DNA of 64,000 nt from Pseudo-nitzschia pungens (Eukaryota; Bacillariophyta; Bacillariophyceae; Bacillariales; Bacillariaceae): assembly GCA_037355855.1 (NCBI GenBank), contig CM074762.1:4774001-4838000 (forward strand). The letters are read 5' to 3'. The number at the start of each line of letters is the position of its first letter. The first letter of the stretch is position 1. Below the pieces are notes generated by a model. The model worked only from the letters and a program-made list of their open reading frames with translations. It searched no databases and was not told the origin of the DNA. Made by a program: the position numbers and the translations under genes. Of the stretch, positions 56,483 through 64,000 are shown piece by piece.

Positions 56483-56515
56483 TTCTGTCCCAGCAGGTTG
56501 AGTTCAATCGGTTGC
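54723..56515 (-). repeat. Segmental duplicate, copy 2 (partner 1560-3345)
   Basis: Same gene and short flanks as copy 1, same orientation. The upstream microsatellite has shifted from GCTGTT to GCCGTT units. Confidence 0.85.
54836..56413 (-). CDS. Putative rhamnosyltransferase-like type II membrane protein, paralogue 2
   Basis: 525 residues from MTKETSGG; a single TM at ~21-42 after a basic N-terminus. All key motifs of paralogue 1 are kept: 'LTRFMVGQ', 'WPSIKYQTRQNFFWIVLMDP' and 'ETNLDADDGL'. Differences concentrate in the TM/stem (residues ~25-70, e.g. 'LTPSCLNVNLADVSD' against 'FATSYLTGNLINGNG') and in a few luminal substitutions. The intact frames in both copies, with variation focused on the stem, suggest both are selected as enzymes. 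Donor and acceptor sugars are not inferable. Confidence 0.7.
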   Translation of the reverse strand: MTKETSGGPTKKRALSFSERWFCMFVGLCILSVVPYLLTPSCLNVNLADVSDAPSFSTLFSSSSSFRKRERVAYLDESKPVYKFSLKNPTAPDAPFDLIHSVLTRFMVGQGPKEGTSNKYELTKAHFLLFKTFTWPSIKYQTRQNFFWIVLMDPSLDKGIINEARELMGKKHFPEENAYLVLTDNIKWSEDGVGVPGADHDGIGLPVIAEAYRKGEVEILTGNKDLFLGALDAVEGKKKNKDENNTNNDTTTKPILMIETNLDADDGLHNSGVEWSQEKAIEHTLHHRKGQLKENPDSPVDLETTWWHLCGEDYIEWHNREVYLLDAAEFAARGISSGLAGLRRKPIYCRSSGYSRVGIALPGDKREFPRDAHINHSLMYNMPECSSPGDTQSSNFRKCWRREFRLEESAFSVNGRAITSDSMDHLNPDDPMSYGDISGKPADEFPLTINLKERYWQSLRNDFTIDRARTWETSVFLFQNRRAIIQQNRESKCVPGWPCHKFAGEHQSKLEMYWDRQEEANVNAN

Positions 56516-57235
56516 ACGCGTAACTTTCCGGTACGAGTTGTGACCATTCCGGATTGCGGATTGCGGATTGCGGATTGCGGATTGCGGATTGCGTTTCATT
56601 GCTTTCATGACCGCAACAATTACTGTAATTTATACGAAGTATTTTGGTAAAAGTAAGGCTTAGGGTTAAGGTTACTTCTTCCTATGCCACAACAAGATTT
56701 TAAAAAATTATCATTACGATACTTGTATTTGTAGTACAAAAGCTTAAAACAAATTCCAAAATATACCCTCTTTATGCTCAACGTATAGTACGCTCAAACA
56801 CAGCCTACCGAGAGTCATTCCAAGAATGCGAAAATCATTTTACATAAGCACTGCGGGTAGGACTGATTCATAGGGCCCCAACAAGCTTATTTGGCATAAA
56901 GAAGAGAAAATATGTTTCGGCGCCTGGCGCGCCACACTTATCAAGGCCTGTCAAAATTATCTCAAAAAGACTTTTCAAGTCCCGTCGAAAACACCTCACT
57001 CTGCATCTGTAGTGGAGTTGCACCGCGATCACGGACTCTATTTAAGTACCACTAAATTTTTTTGTTGAATGACTTCGTAGTAGAGTACATTTAAAAAGTA
57101 CCTTACTACCCTACCATGAGACAAGAAGTACCGTACTATTTGGGTGTGACCGATAGCAGCAGTAATAGTATTACTAAGGTTTACTTGCAGTATCATGTGG
57201 TAGTACTACTAAATAAGGGCCTATTTCAGTACAGT
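56516..57235. other. Intergenic DNA with a 7-bp microsatellite
   Basis: GGATTGC is repeated six times at 56551-56593. No gene is seen in the remainder. Confidence 0.5.
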
Positions 57236-57239
57236 TCAG

Positions 57240-57525
57240 TCTAGTATCTGTTGGCATACTGAATATCTTATAACATAGGGCTGCTAAGAGCTGGGGGATG
57301 TAGATCTGGTGGTACAAATCCTACTTGAAAGGCCCAGCATCCTGTCTAGCATTCTATTTAGTATGTCCCCCTTATTTCTGTACAGCTCCGTCTATATCTA
57401 TATCTTAGCACACTGAATATCTTATAATAGAGGGCTACTGGTGAGAGCTGGGGTAAGTAGATCTGGTACAAATCCTACTGGAAGGACTCAGAAGCATCCT
57501 GTCTAGCATCCTATTTACTAGTACT
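57240..57525. repeat. ~170-bp repeat, two copies
   Basis: 'CATACTGAATATCTTATAA', 'GAGCTGGGG.ATGTAGATCTGGT', 'ACAAATCCTACT.GAA', 'CATCCTGTCTAGCAT' recur at ~57245 and ~57400. Related to 53030-53345. Confidence 0.7.
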
Positions 57526-57540
57526 AGTAGTATGATCATG

Positions 57541-58350
57541 TGCCGTACACCAGAATACAGTCACGAGTACACACAGGACTGGATTAAGGATAAGGATAAA
57601 AGAAAACAATCGGCGAGCCGATAGAATCGCCGATTCGAAGAGCTCTTGGAACTGTAGCAATAGACTAACCACTAGAGCTCACAATTTGCATATCACTACT
57701 ATTCTAATCACTAGTAGACCCGGGGTATGGCATGATTTTAAAATCAAGCTGAGTGCTGACGACCATGAGCAGAAAGGGATCGATTGACCAAGGCGCCAAC
57801 GAGACCGAAAAGACTGCCGACAAATGGAGGCACAGAGAAGCAAAACAGGGAGGAGGATATCCGGTGTCTGCAGCACTAGGAAGACCGACCCCAGCAACTG
57901 TTAGCGCCCGAAGGGGGGAACAACAGCAACAACAGAGACACCTGAGTACCTAAACAGGACCATGGTCGACAACAGAAATAATCGAAAAACACGAAAACAT
58001 GTATCAAAAAAGTGACACATAAATCAGTGAGTGGACTAATTGGACCAACACTGAGGGGATGGACAGACCGAAAAGGGTGTGCCAACCAAAAACCGAAATA
58101 TACGGATATACGGAAAGGTATATAATAAATACCCAAACACCACTAATCCCACGGGACAGCGAGAAGTGGGACCGGCCCGGTGACAGCTTAAGTGAGAAGC
58201 AACGCCGGAGAACCAGGGGAATCGATTCCCACGAAATAGAAACAGAAACAACTCCGGGGAACCACAGGATTCCCTTGAACTAAAGAGAGAAACAACTCCC
58301 ACCACTGAACAAACCAGGGGGGAAATCAGTTATAACACGAATTATCGCGA
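57541..58350 (+). repeat. Element F 5' LTR and leader (inner edge uncertain)
   Basis: The left edge is fixed by three copies of the start (57541, 63209, 63921), all preceded or aligned at TG(C/T)CGT. A TATA-like 'GGTATATAATAAATACCC' lies at 58118-58135. The inner edge and PBS could not be placed because no complete 3' LTR is in the window. Confidence 0.6.
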
Positions 58351-58482
58351 GAGCAGTGGAAATCCAGCAAGAAAAACTGGAGGAGCTGAGCAATCACTTT
58401 TTGCTCAATTTCAACACAAACAGCAAAGATAACAGAAATAGTGTAACTAAATTAAATCTAATAGAAAACTGATTAACCCACC

Positions 58483-59910
58483 ATGGCAACCAAAGGAACC
58501 AAACTCAAGCCCTTCAACGTCACGCGGGAGGACTGGCCAGAAGATGCCACCACCGTAAAGATGAACGTAGACAGCGAGAGGGGTGGAATCGCATTCAGCG
58601 ACTACATGAAAGTCCTCAATGGTACGGAGAGACCAGAACTCTTCCTCATCTGGAAGAGAGACTTTGACCAGAAAATTGCTGGCAATGACAAACTCAACGG
58701 AGATCAGAAACTGGACGTCCTACAGAGAATTCTCTCAGGGGAGGCACTAGCGCTTGTCCAAAGGACACTCACTCGGACCTACTTGGCCGAACCAAACCAC
58801 AAGGTCCACAACACCAAACGAGTGCAGAAAAAGATCCAGGAAATTGAGAAGCGAGACCAAGCAAACATACTATTATCGATGGGGCAAGACGCCACCGAAA
58901 ATCCCACGGGAGCCTCCAAGGAGCAGGCAAAGGAGAAATCTCCAAACGCCGACAAAACCGACACAGCTACGGCGAACTCGGACAAACCAGAGGTCGAAAA
59001 CATCGACTCCCCAATCCCAAAGAAAAGGGTAACGAACGCCCTCACCGAGTACTACCGATCCCAGGAGTACAGAAAGGATGTCATGGAGGAATGTATGCAC
59101 GTCCTCAAGCTCAAAATCTTTGGCAATGACACCAACGGGAAACGCTCGTACATTGTCCTCCGCAGATTCATGCGAGGAATGCGAGTGGAACTCAAATATG
59201 GCATCAGAGCCTGGGCCAACCGAATGGCCGAACTACAAAGCTACCTCCCAGAATGTCTCTGGGAATGTGGCAGTGACCAAATGGAAACACCAACCGTTTT
59301 CACACAAGGTGAACTGAAGGAAATATTGGATTCCAACATGACCCACTCCCAACGCGAGAAGTTGGAACACATTGGATGGGACCTCTACACCCACTCCTTT
59401 AACACCACTATCGACAAACTCGAAAATCTGGAAACCACCATCCGGAAGGAGGCAATACTCCAACAGCGCATCACCGACCTCGAAAAGAAGAACGGCGTCA
59501 CCAAGAAAACTCCCAAGGCCGCTTCTGGGGGAGGACACGCCAAGTCCCCTGGCAAAAAGAAGCGCCCTATGGACAACAGCAACAAACAGCTATGCAAGAC
59601 CTGTGGCAAGGTCCACGCCGGCAAATGCTGGAAACTAACCGGCGGACCCCCCAAGAAGGGAAAGTTCGACCGGGAGACGCTCAACTTGCTCAAGGAGCAT
59701 TTTGTAGCAAAGGAAGACTCAGACAACGAGCAGTACTCCAAACCCCACTGGGGAAGGAACTTGTCAAATCACGAGTACTCCTATGTACTGGCCACGGCCC
59801 AAGCCGACCACGAAGTCTCCGATGACGAGATTGATATCTCTGATCGGGAACTCAAAGAGTACAGAAGAAAGTACAGAAAAACCTTCAAAAAGAAAGGATC
59901 CCACAACTGA
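58483..59910 (+). CDS. Element F gag
   Basis: 475 residues starting at CCACCATGG (good start context). The central part looks like a helical capsid region. Near the C-terminus, 'CKTCGKVHAGKC' (residues 371-382) is a short zinc-knuckle variant, C-x2-C-x3-H-x3-C against the usual CX2CX4HX4C, preceded by a basic GKKKRP tract as in nucleocapsid. The gene ends in TGA at 59908-59910, followed immediately and in the same frame by ATG of pol. Confidence 0.85.
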   Translation: MATKGTKLKPFNVTREDWPEDATTVKMNVDSERGGIAFSDYMKVLNGTERPELFLIWKRDFDQKIAGNDKLNGDQKLDVLQRILSGEALALVQRTLTRTYLAEPNHKVHNTKRVQKKIQEIEKRDQANILLSMGQDATENPTGASKEQAKEKSPNADKTDTATANSDKPEVENIDSPIPKKRVTNALTEYYRSQEYRKDVMEECMHVLKLKIFGNDTNGKRSYIVLRRFMRGMRVELKYGIRAWANRMAELQSYLPECLWECGSDQMETPTVFTQGELKEILDSNMTHSQREKLEHIGWDLYTHSFNTTIDKLENLETTIRKEAILQQRITDLEKKNGVTKKTPKAASGGGHAKSPGKKKRPMDNSNKQLCKTCGKVHAGKCWKLTGGPPKKGKFDRETLNLLKEHFVAKEDSDNEQYSKPHWGRNLSNHEYSYVLATAQADHEVSDDEIDISDRELKEYRRKYRKTFKKKGSHN

Positions 59911-62900
59911 ATGGCTGATACCATCCACACTGGACCCCGCATAATCAATCGGTTTGCGGACGTCTGTGTGGAGGTATTGGACCACAGGGGAAGGGGGAGG
60001 ATGCTCCGGGGCCTACTAGACTCTGGTTGCTCCAAATCCATCATACTACAACAGTTTGTCGACCGAAGTCAACTAACGAACCGAGACCGAAGATCTGTCA
60101 CCTACAACACGTATGGAGGCAAGTTCAGAACCAAGTCTGCGGCTTCAGTGGGACTAAGGCTGATAGAATTTTCAAACTCCAAGACCATCAAATGGACCTT
60201 CCAAGTGGATGAATATCACCACCATGAGGAAGTGCCCTATGACATGATCATAGGATCCGACCTGATGGCACAACTGGGACTGGATATAAAATACAGCTCC
60301 CGAACAATTGAATGGCAGGGTGACTCCATTCCCATGAAGGGAATGGGGGAGCTCTCGAACCCGGACAAATGCGAGGCAGTATTCTTTGCCAACACACAGA
60401 GTCCAATCCTCCAAAAAGAGGAAGAAAGGCAATCTAAAATTTTGGACGCCGACTACTCCAAAGTTGATATAGACGCTATGGTCAATGACCTGGAGATTAC
60501 AGACGCGTCCAAGGAAGCCTTGAAGAAAACACTAAAGAAATTCCCAACACTCTTTGGAGGAGGGTTGGGACTACTCAGAAATATAGAACCGGTGTCCATT
60601 GAACTCCAACCAGGGGTCAAACCGGTCCGGCAGAGGTACTATTCTGTACCCCATGCCTTTGAACAAGCACTACGAAAGGAGATCACCAGGCTCTGTGACA
60701 TCGGGGTTCTGGAAAAACTCCCCCATGATGATGATTCACCATGGGCATCCCCCACGTTCTGCCAACCCAAAAAGACAGGGGACATTCGCGTCCTAACTGA
60801 CTTTCGGAAGATGAACGCAGCCATCCAACGAAAACCATTCCCACTACCACGAATAGGGGAAACAATCCAAAGGCTCCAAAAGTTCAAATCAGCTACGGCG
60901 CTGGACTTGTCCCAAGGATACTATACCATCCCCATTTGCAAGGAGAGCCAAAAGATTTGCTCTACCATTTTGCCTTGGGGAAAATATGCCTACAAACGAT
61001 TGGCAATGGGAATCGCATGCGCACCGGATATCTTCCAGTCCGTCATGATGAACCTACTTGGTGACCTGGACTATGTCCTGGTCTATATTGATGATATTCT
61101 CATCATCCAAAGAGAAGGGGAATCCGAACAGGATCACCTCAACAAAATCGATACAGTCCTACAAAGACTGGACGATGCTGGCTTCCGAGCCAACCTCAGA
61201 AAATCCTTTTTCATGCAAAAAGAAGTGGAATATCTGGGATTTCTGTTAACAACAGAGGGCATTCAGCCCCAGCCAAAGAAACTGGAGGCGATGAAGCGCC
61301 TCGAAGCCCCCAAGAACACCAAGCAACTCAAGATGTTCCTTGGAATGGTCAATTTCTACCGGGACATGTGGAAGCGTCGCTCCCACATCCTAGCCCCTCT
61401 GAACAAACTAGCAGGGAAAAAGGGCAAAATGAACTGGTACTGGGGTCCAGCAGAGCAGAAAGCTTTCATGGAGGCGAAACGGATGCTCGCAGATGAAGCA
61501 AAACTCGCATTCCCAGATTTTACAAAACCATTTCATCTCTACTCAGACGCCAGTGACCGGCAACTGGGAGCAACTGTGTGCCAAGATGGCAACCCCCTTG
61601 GATTCTACACACGAAAACTGAACTCAGCACAGCTCAACTACACTGTGGGAGAAAAGGAACTCCTGGGCATAGTGGAAGGGCTCAAAGCGTTTGAAGGAAT
61701 CCTCCGAGGCCAGGATGTGACCATCCACACAGACCACCTTAACCTACTGTACCAGCAGATGCCCACCCAGCGAATGGTACGATGGAGACTCCTTATGGAG
61801 GAGTTCCATCCAGTAGTCAAACATGTTGCGGGCAAAGACAATGATGCAGCAGATGCACTATCCCGACTGGACATCACCGACGATCCAGCAGATACAGTGG
61901 AATGGCTACCACCAAATAAGCCCCTCACCTACGCGGACGAGGAAGAGCACCTCCGGCAACTCCTATTCCCACTTGGAGAATCTCCGGAAGAATTCCAGGG
62001 CAATAGTGCATTCCCACTTGCCCCGGACATGATTCAGTTCTACCAACAAAAGGACACGGAAATCATGAGTGCTCTGGAGAAAGACAACCGACTGACCACC
62101 AAAACGGTGGAAGGTTACAGTCTAATCCACAAGGAAGGGAAGATTCTAGTCCCGGACAAACTCAAAGACAGAGTGATGGAATGGTACCACAGCATGTTGG
62201 TCCATCCCGGAGAAAAGAGAATGGAACAGAGCATACGCTCAGTGTTCACCTGGAGAGGCCTGAGGAGGGACGTCCAGGACCTCTGTAAACACTGCCACAC
62301 GTGTCAAATGTTCAAAAAGAGTGGCCGGAAGAAGTATGGACTACTACCGGAGAAAGCTGCTGAGGTTACCAAATGGCAGAGGGTCAATGTGGACCTCTGG
62401 GGACCTGCAACCGTCCACAACAAGAATGGTAAAGACTACCACATCCATGTCCTCACCATGGTGGATCCAGTGACCGGATGGTTTGAACTGGCTCACCTGA
62501 AGGACTCCCCAAATGCAGCAGAAACTCAACGATTGCTGGACAGTACCTGGCTAGCAAGATATCCGCGCCCAAAGGAAATTGGCTTTGATGGCGGGAGTGA
62601 GTTCAAAGCAGAGTTCCAGGAGCTCTGTGATAACATGGGGATGAAGAGAAAGCCCAGTGGCGCGTGGAACCCACAATCCAACTCCGTGCTGGAAAGAATC
62701 CACCAGGTCCTGAAGGACTGCCTATTGTCCTTTAACCTGGAACAAAGAGACCTCCATGAGAAGGACCCTTTCGAGGAATTCACCACCAAGGCAGCATATG
62801 CTATCAGAAGCGCCATCCACACAACGCTGGGGTACTCCCCAGCACAACTGGTGTTTGGAAGGGACATGTTCATGCCAGTGAATTTCCCAGTGGATTGGGA

Positions 62901-63180
62901 AGCAATCCAAGCAAGGAAACAAAAGAGTATCCACAAGAGTAACATCAGGGAGAATCAGAAGAGGATTCCCCATGTCTATAAGGAAGGAGATTATGTCACC
63001 CTGGAGAGGAAGGGCATTATTCCGAAACTATCCTTCCCACGACAAGGACCTTACAAGGTGCTCAAGGCCCATAACAATGGAACTGTAACTATTGAAACTG
63101 CTCCCTTTGTAACCGACCGGGTTAACATCAGAAGGATCCATCCCTATTATTGCAGGGATAGCACTGAAATGGGAGAGTAG
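59911..63180 (+). CDS. Element F pol: PR-RT-RNase H-integrase
   Basis: 1,089 residues with no stop. Protease Asp 37 in 'LLDSGCS'. RT: 'LTDFRKMN', 'ALDLSQGY', 'RLAMGIACAPD' and YIDD at 392-395. RNase H: 'YSDASDRQLG' (Asp 546), 'GEKELLGI' and 'IHTDHLNL'. Integrase: zinc-binding H..H-CKHCHTC region, then Asp 828 ('VNVDLWGP'), Asp 893 ('GFDGGSEF') and Glu 928 ('VLERIHQ'). The C-terminal 'GPYKVLKAHNNGTVTIE' segment is the usual Gypsy integrase tail. All catalytic residues are present. Because it shares gag's frame, it is probably expressed as a gag-pol readthrough product. Confidence 0.92.
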   Translation: MADTIHTGPRIINRFADVCVEVLDHRGRGRMLRGLLDSGCSKSIILQQFVDRSQLTNRDRRSVTYNTYGGKFRTKSAASVGLRLIEFSNSKTIKWTFQVDEYHHHEEVPYDMIIGSDLMAQLGLDIKYSSRTIEWQGDSIPMKGMGELSNPDKCEAVFFANTQSPILQKEEERQSKILDADYSKVDIDAMVNDLEITDASKEALKKTLKKFPTLFGGGLGLLRNIEPVSIELQPGVKPVRQRYYSVPHAFEQALRKEITRLCDIGVLEKLPHDDDSPWASPTFCQPKKTGDIRVLTDFRKMNAAIQRKPFPLPRIGETIQRLQKFKSATALDLSQGYYTIPICKESQKICSTILPWGKYAYKRLAMGIACAPDIFQSVMMNLLGDLDYVLVYIDDILIIQREGESEQDHLNKIDTVLQRLDDAGFRANLRKSFFMQKEVEYLGFLLTTEGIQPQPKKLEAMKRLEAPKNTKQLKMFLGMVNFYRDMWKRRSHILAPLNKLAGKKGKMNWYWGPAEQKAFMEAKRMLADEAKLAFPDFTKPFHLYSDASDRQLGATVCQDGNPLGFYTRKLNSAQLNYTVGEKELLGIVEGLKAFEGILRGQDVTIHTDHLNLLYQQMPTQRMVRWRLLMEEFHPVVKHVAGKDNDAADALSRLDITDDPADTVEWLPPNKPLTYADEEEHLRQLLFPLGESPEEFQGNSAFPLAPDMIQFYQQKDTEIMSALEKDNRLTTKTVEGYSLIHKEGKILVPDKLKDRVMEWYHSMLVHPGEKRMEQSIRSVFTWRGLRRDVQDLCKHCHTCQMFKKSGRKKYGLLPEKAAEVTKWQRVNVDLWGPATVHNKNGKDYHIHVLTMVDPVTGWFELAHLKDSPNAAETQRLLDSTWLARYPRPKEIGFDGGSEFKAEFQELCDNMGMKRKPSGAWNPQSNSVLERIHQVLKDCLLSFNLEQRDLHEKDPFEEFTTKAAYAIRSAIHTTLGYSPAQLVFGRDMFMPVNFPVDWEAIQARKQKSIHKSNIRENQKRIPHVYKEGDYVTLERKGIIPKLSFPRQGPYKVLKAHNNGTVTIETAPFVTDRVNIRRIHPYYCRDSTEMGE

Positions 63181-63208
63181 CCAAACGCGACAGTACCATG
63201 GAGGAGTA

Positions 63209-63402
63209 TGCCGTGCGCCGGAAGACAGTCACGAGTCCACTCGGGACTGGATTAAGGATAAGGATAAAAGAAAACAATCGGCGAGCCGATAGAATCGCTG
63301 ATTACCAAAGGGCTCTTAGAACTGTAGCATATAGACTAACTGATAGAGCTCACAATTTGCATATCACTACTATTCTGATCACTAGTAGACCCGGGGTATG
63401 GC
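63209..63402 (+). repeat. Element F 3' LTR, truncated to ~194 bp
   Basis: Matches 57541-57730 from its TG start to 'GACCCGGGGTATGGCA', then switches without a gap to integrase sequence of a second copy. Confidence 0.85.
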
Positions 63403-63902
63403 ACAACTCAGTACTGGAAAGAATCCACCAGGTTCTGAAGGACTGCCTATTGTCCTTTAACCTGGAACAAAGAGACCTCCACGAGAAGGACCCCTTTGAG
63501 GAGTTCACTACCAAGGTGGCCTATGCTATCAGAAGCGCCATCATCCACACCACCCTGGGATATTCCCCAGCACAATTGGTGTTTGGAAGGGACATGTTTA
63601 TGCCGGTGAACTTTCCGGTGGATTGGGAAGCAATTCAAGCAAGGAAACAAAAGAGTATCCACAAGAGTAATATCAGGGAGAACCAGAAGAGGATCCCCCA
63701 TGTCTATAAGGAAGGAGACTATGTCACCCTGGAAAGGAAGGGCATTATCCCAAAACTATCTTTCCCACGGCAAGGACCTTACAAGGTGCTCAAGGCCCAT
63801 GACAATGGAACTGTAACTATTGAAACTGCTCCCTTTGTAACCGACCAGGTTAATATCAGGAGAGTCCATCCCTATTATTGCAGGGATCCCATCAAATCGT
63901 AG
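63403..63902 (+). pseudogene. Second F-family integrase 3' end fused to a broken LTR
   Basis: Encodes the last ~165 residues of pol again ('LERIHQVLKDC' to 'PYYCRDPIKS'), with substitutions relative to 62683-63180 and one added Ile codon ('SAIIHTTLG'). It begins exactly at the catalytic Glu region, so no full integrase is present. The upstream frame through the LTR is open by chance to 63198. Confidence 0.8.
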
Positions 63903-63920
63903 CAGTCCCATGGAGGAGTA

Positions 63921-64000
63921 TGTCGTACACCAGAATACAGTCACGAGTACACACGGGACTGGATTAAGGATAAGGATAAAAGAAAACAATCGGCGAGCCG
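63921..64000 (+). repeat. F-family LTR start, runs off the window
   Basis: TGTCGTACACCAGAATACAG and onward matches 57541-57620. It is the true 3' LTR of the second copy; the rest lies beyond the window. Confidence 0.85.

Larger units (their letters stand above)
57541..64000 (+). mobile_element. Element F: Ty3/Gypsy element with chimeric 3' end, running off the window
   Basis: The 5' LTR starts TGCCGTACACCAGAATACAG at 57541. Intact gag (58483) and pol (59911) follow, then an LTR start (63209-63402) cut short, then a second, ~90% similar pol 3' end (63403-63902), and a further LTR start at 63921 that runs off the window. The order PR-RT-RNase H-INT marks it as Gypsy. Confidence 0.85.

Noticed and set aside
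63198..63902. A 234-codon gene at the right end of F
   Set aside because: The frame runs through an LTR fragment into a truncated integrase tail; it is a chance fusion.

Overview
The window looks like a repeat-dense stretch of a diatom (stramenopile) nuclear genome. Evidence: Ty1/Copia elements of the diatom 'CoDi' style (protease motif ELDSHADT in one, a single 1.9 kb-residue gag-pol frame in another), Ty3/Gypsy elements, a cellular gene with a 109-bp GT-AG intron, and a pair of type II membrane glycosyltransferase-like genes. Species cannot be named from the sequence alone. Only three cellular protein genes are convincing: two near-identical rhamnosyltransferase-like paralogues (1675-3243 and 54836-56413, both minus) and a two-TM membrane protein with one intron (47505-48960, plus). 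Almost everything else is mobile DNA.

Layout. (1) 1-3970: paralogue 1 and flanks. (2) 3971-21439: Copia element A on the minus strand, complete with two ~0.92 kb LTRs and a 5-bp AGATA duplication. It is broken by three later insertions: a 6.8 kb TIR-bearing DNA transposon (T, 4478-11302) inside its 3' LTR, a 205-bp solo-LTR-like insert (11871-12075), and a 744-bp SINE/LINE-like insert (18385-19128) in gag. T carries a 181-bp satellite and a ~2 kb minisatellite. (3) 21511-26732 plus 45683-45900: Copia element B, same family as A, head-to-head with it, internally deleted and decayed. (4) 26733-45677: Gypsy element C inserted in B's pol with a CGCCG duplication. (5) 26782-39911: a young Copia array D in C's 5' LTR with an AACCG duplication, laid out LTR-ORF-LTR-ORF-LTR with an apparently exact 6,338-bp period. 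(6) 45901-49790: decayed coding-like DNA, a double hairpin, the intron-containing gene and LTR scraps. (7) 49790-54720: repeat arrays and a remnant of a T relative. (8) Paralogue 2. (9) 57541-64000: Gypsy element F, whose gag and pol lie in one frame separated by a single UGA, followed by a chimeric second 3' end.

Nesting plus LTR divergence gives a relative history: A and B first, then C (a handful of LTR differences), then D (no LTR differences seen). T landed in A's 3' LTR after A inserted; the matching unoccupied site is still readable in A's 5' LTR. Junction coordinates were read by eye and should be taken as good to within a few bases.
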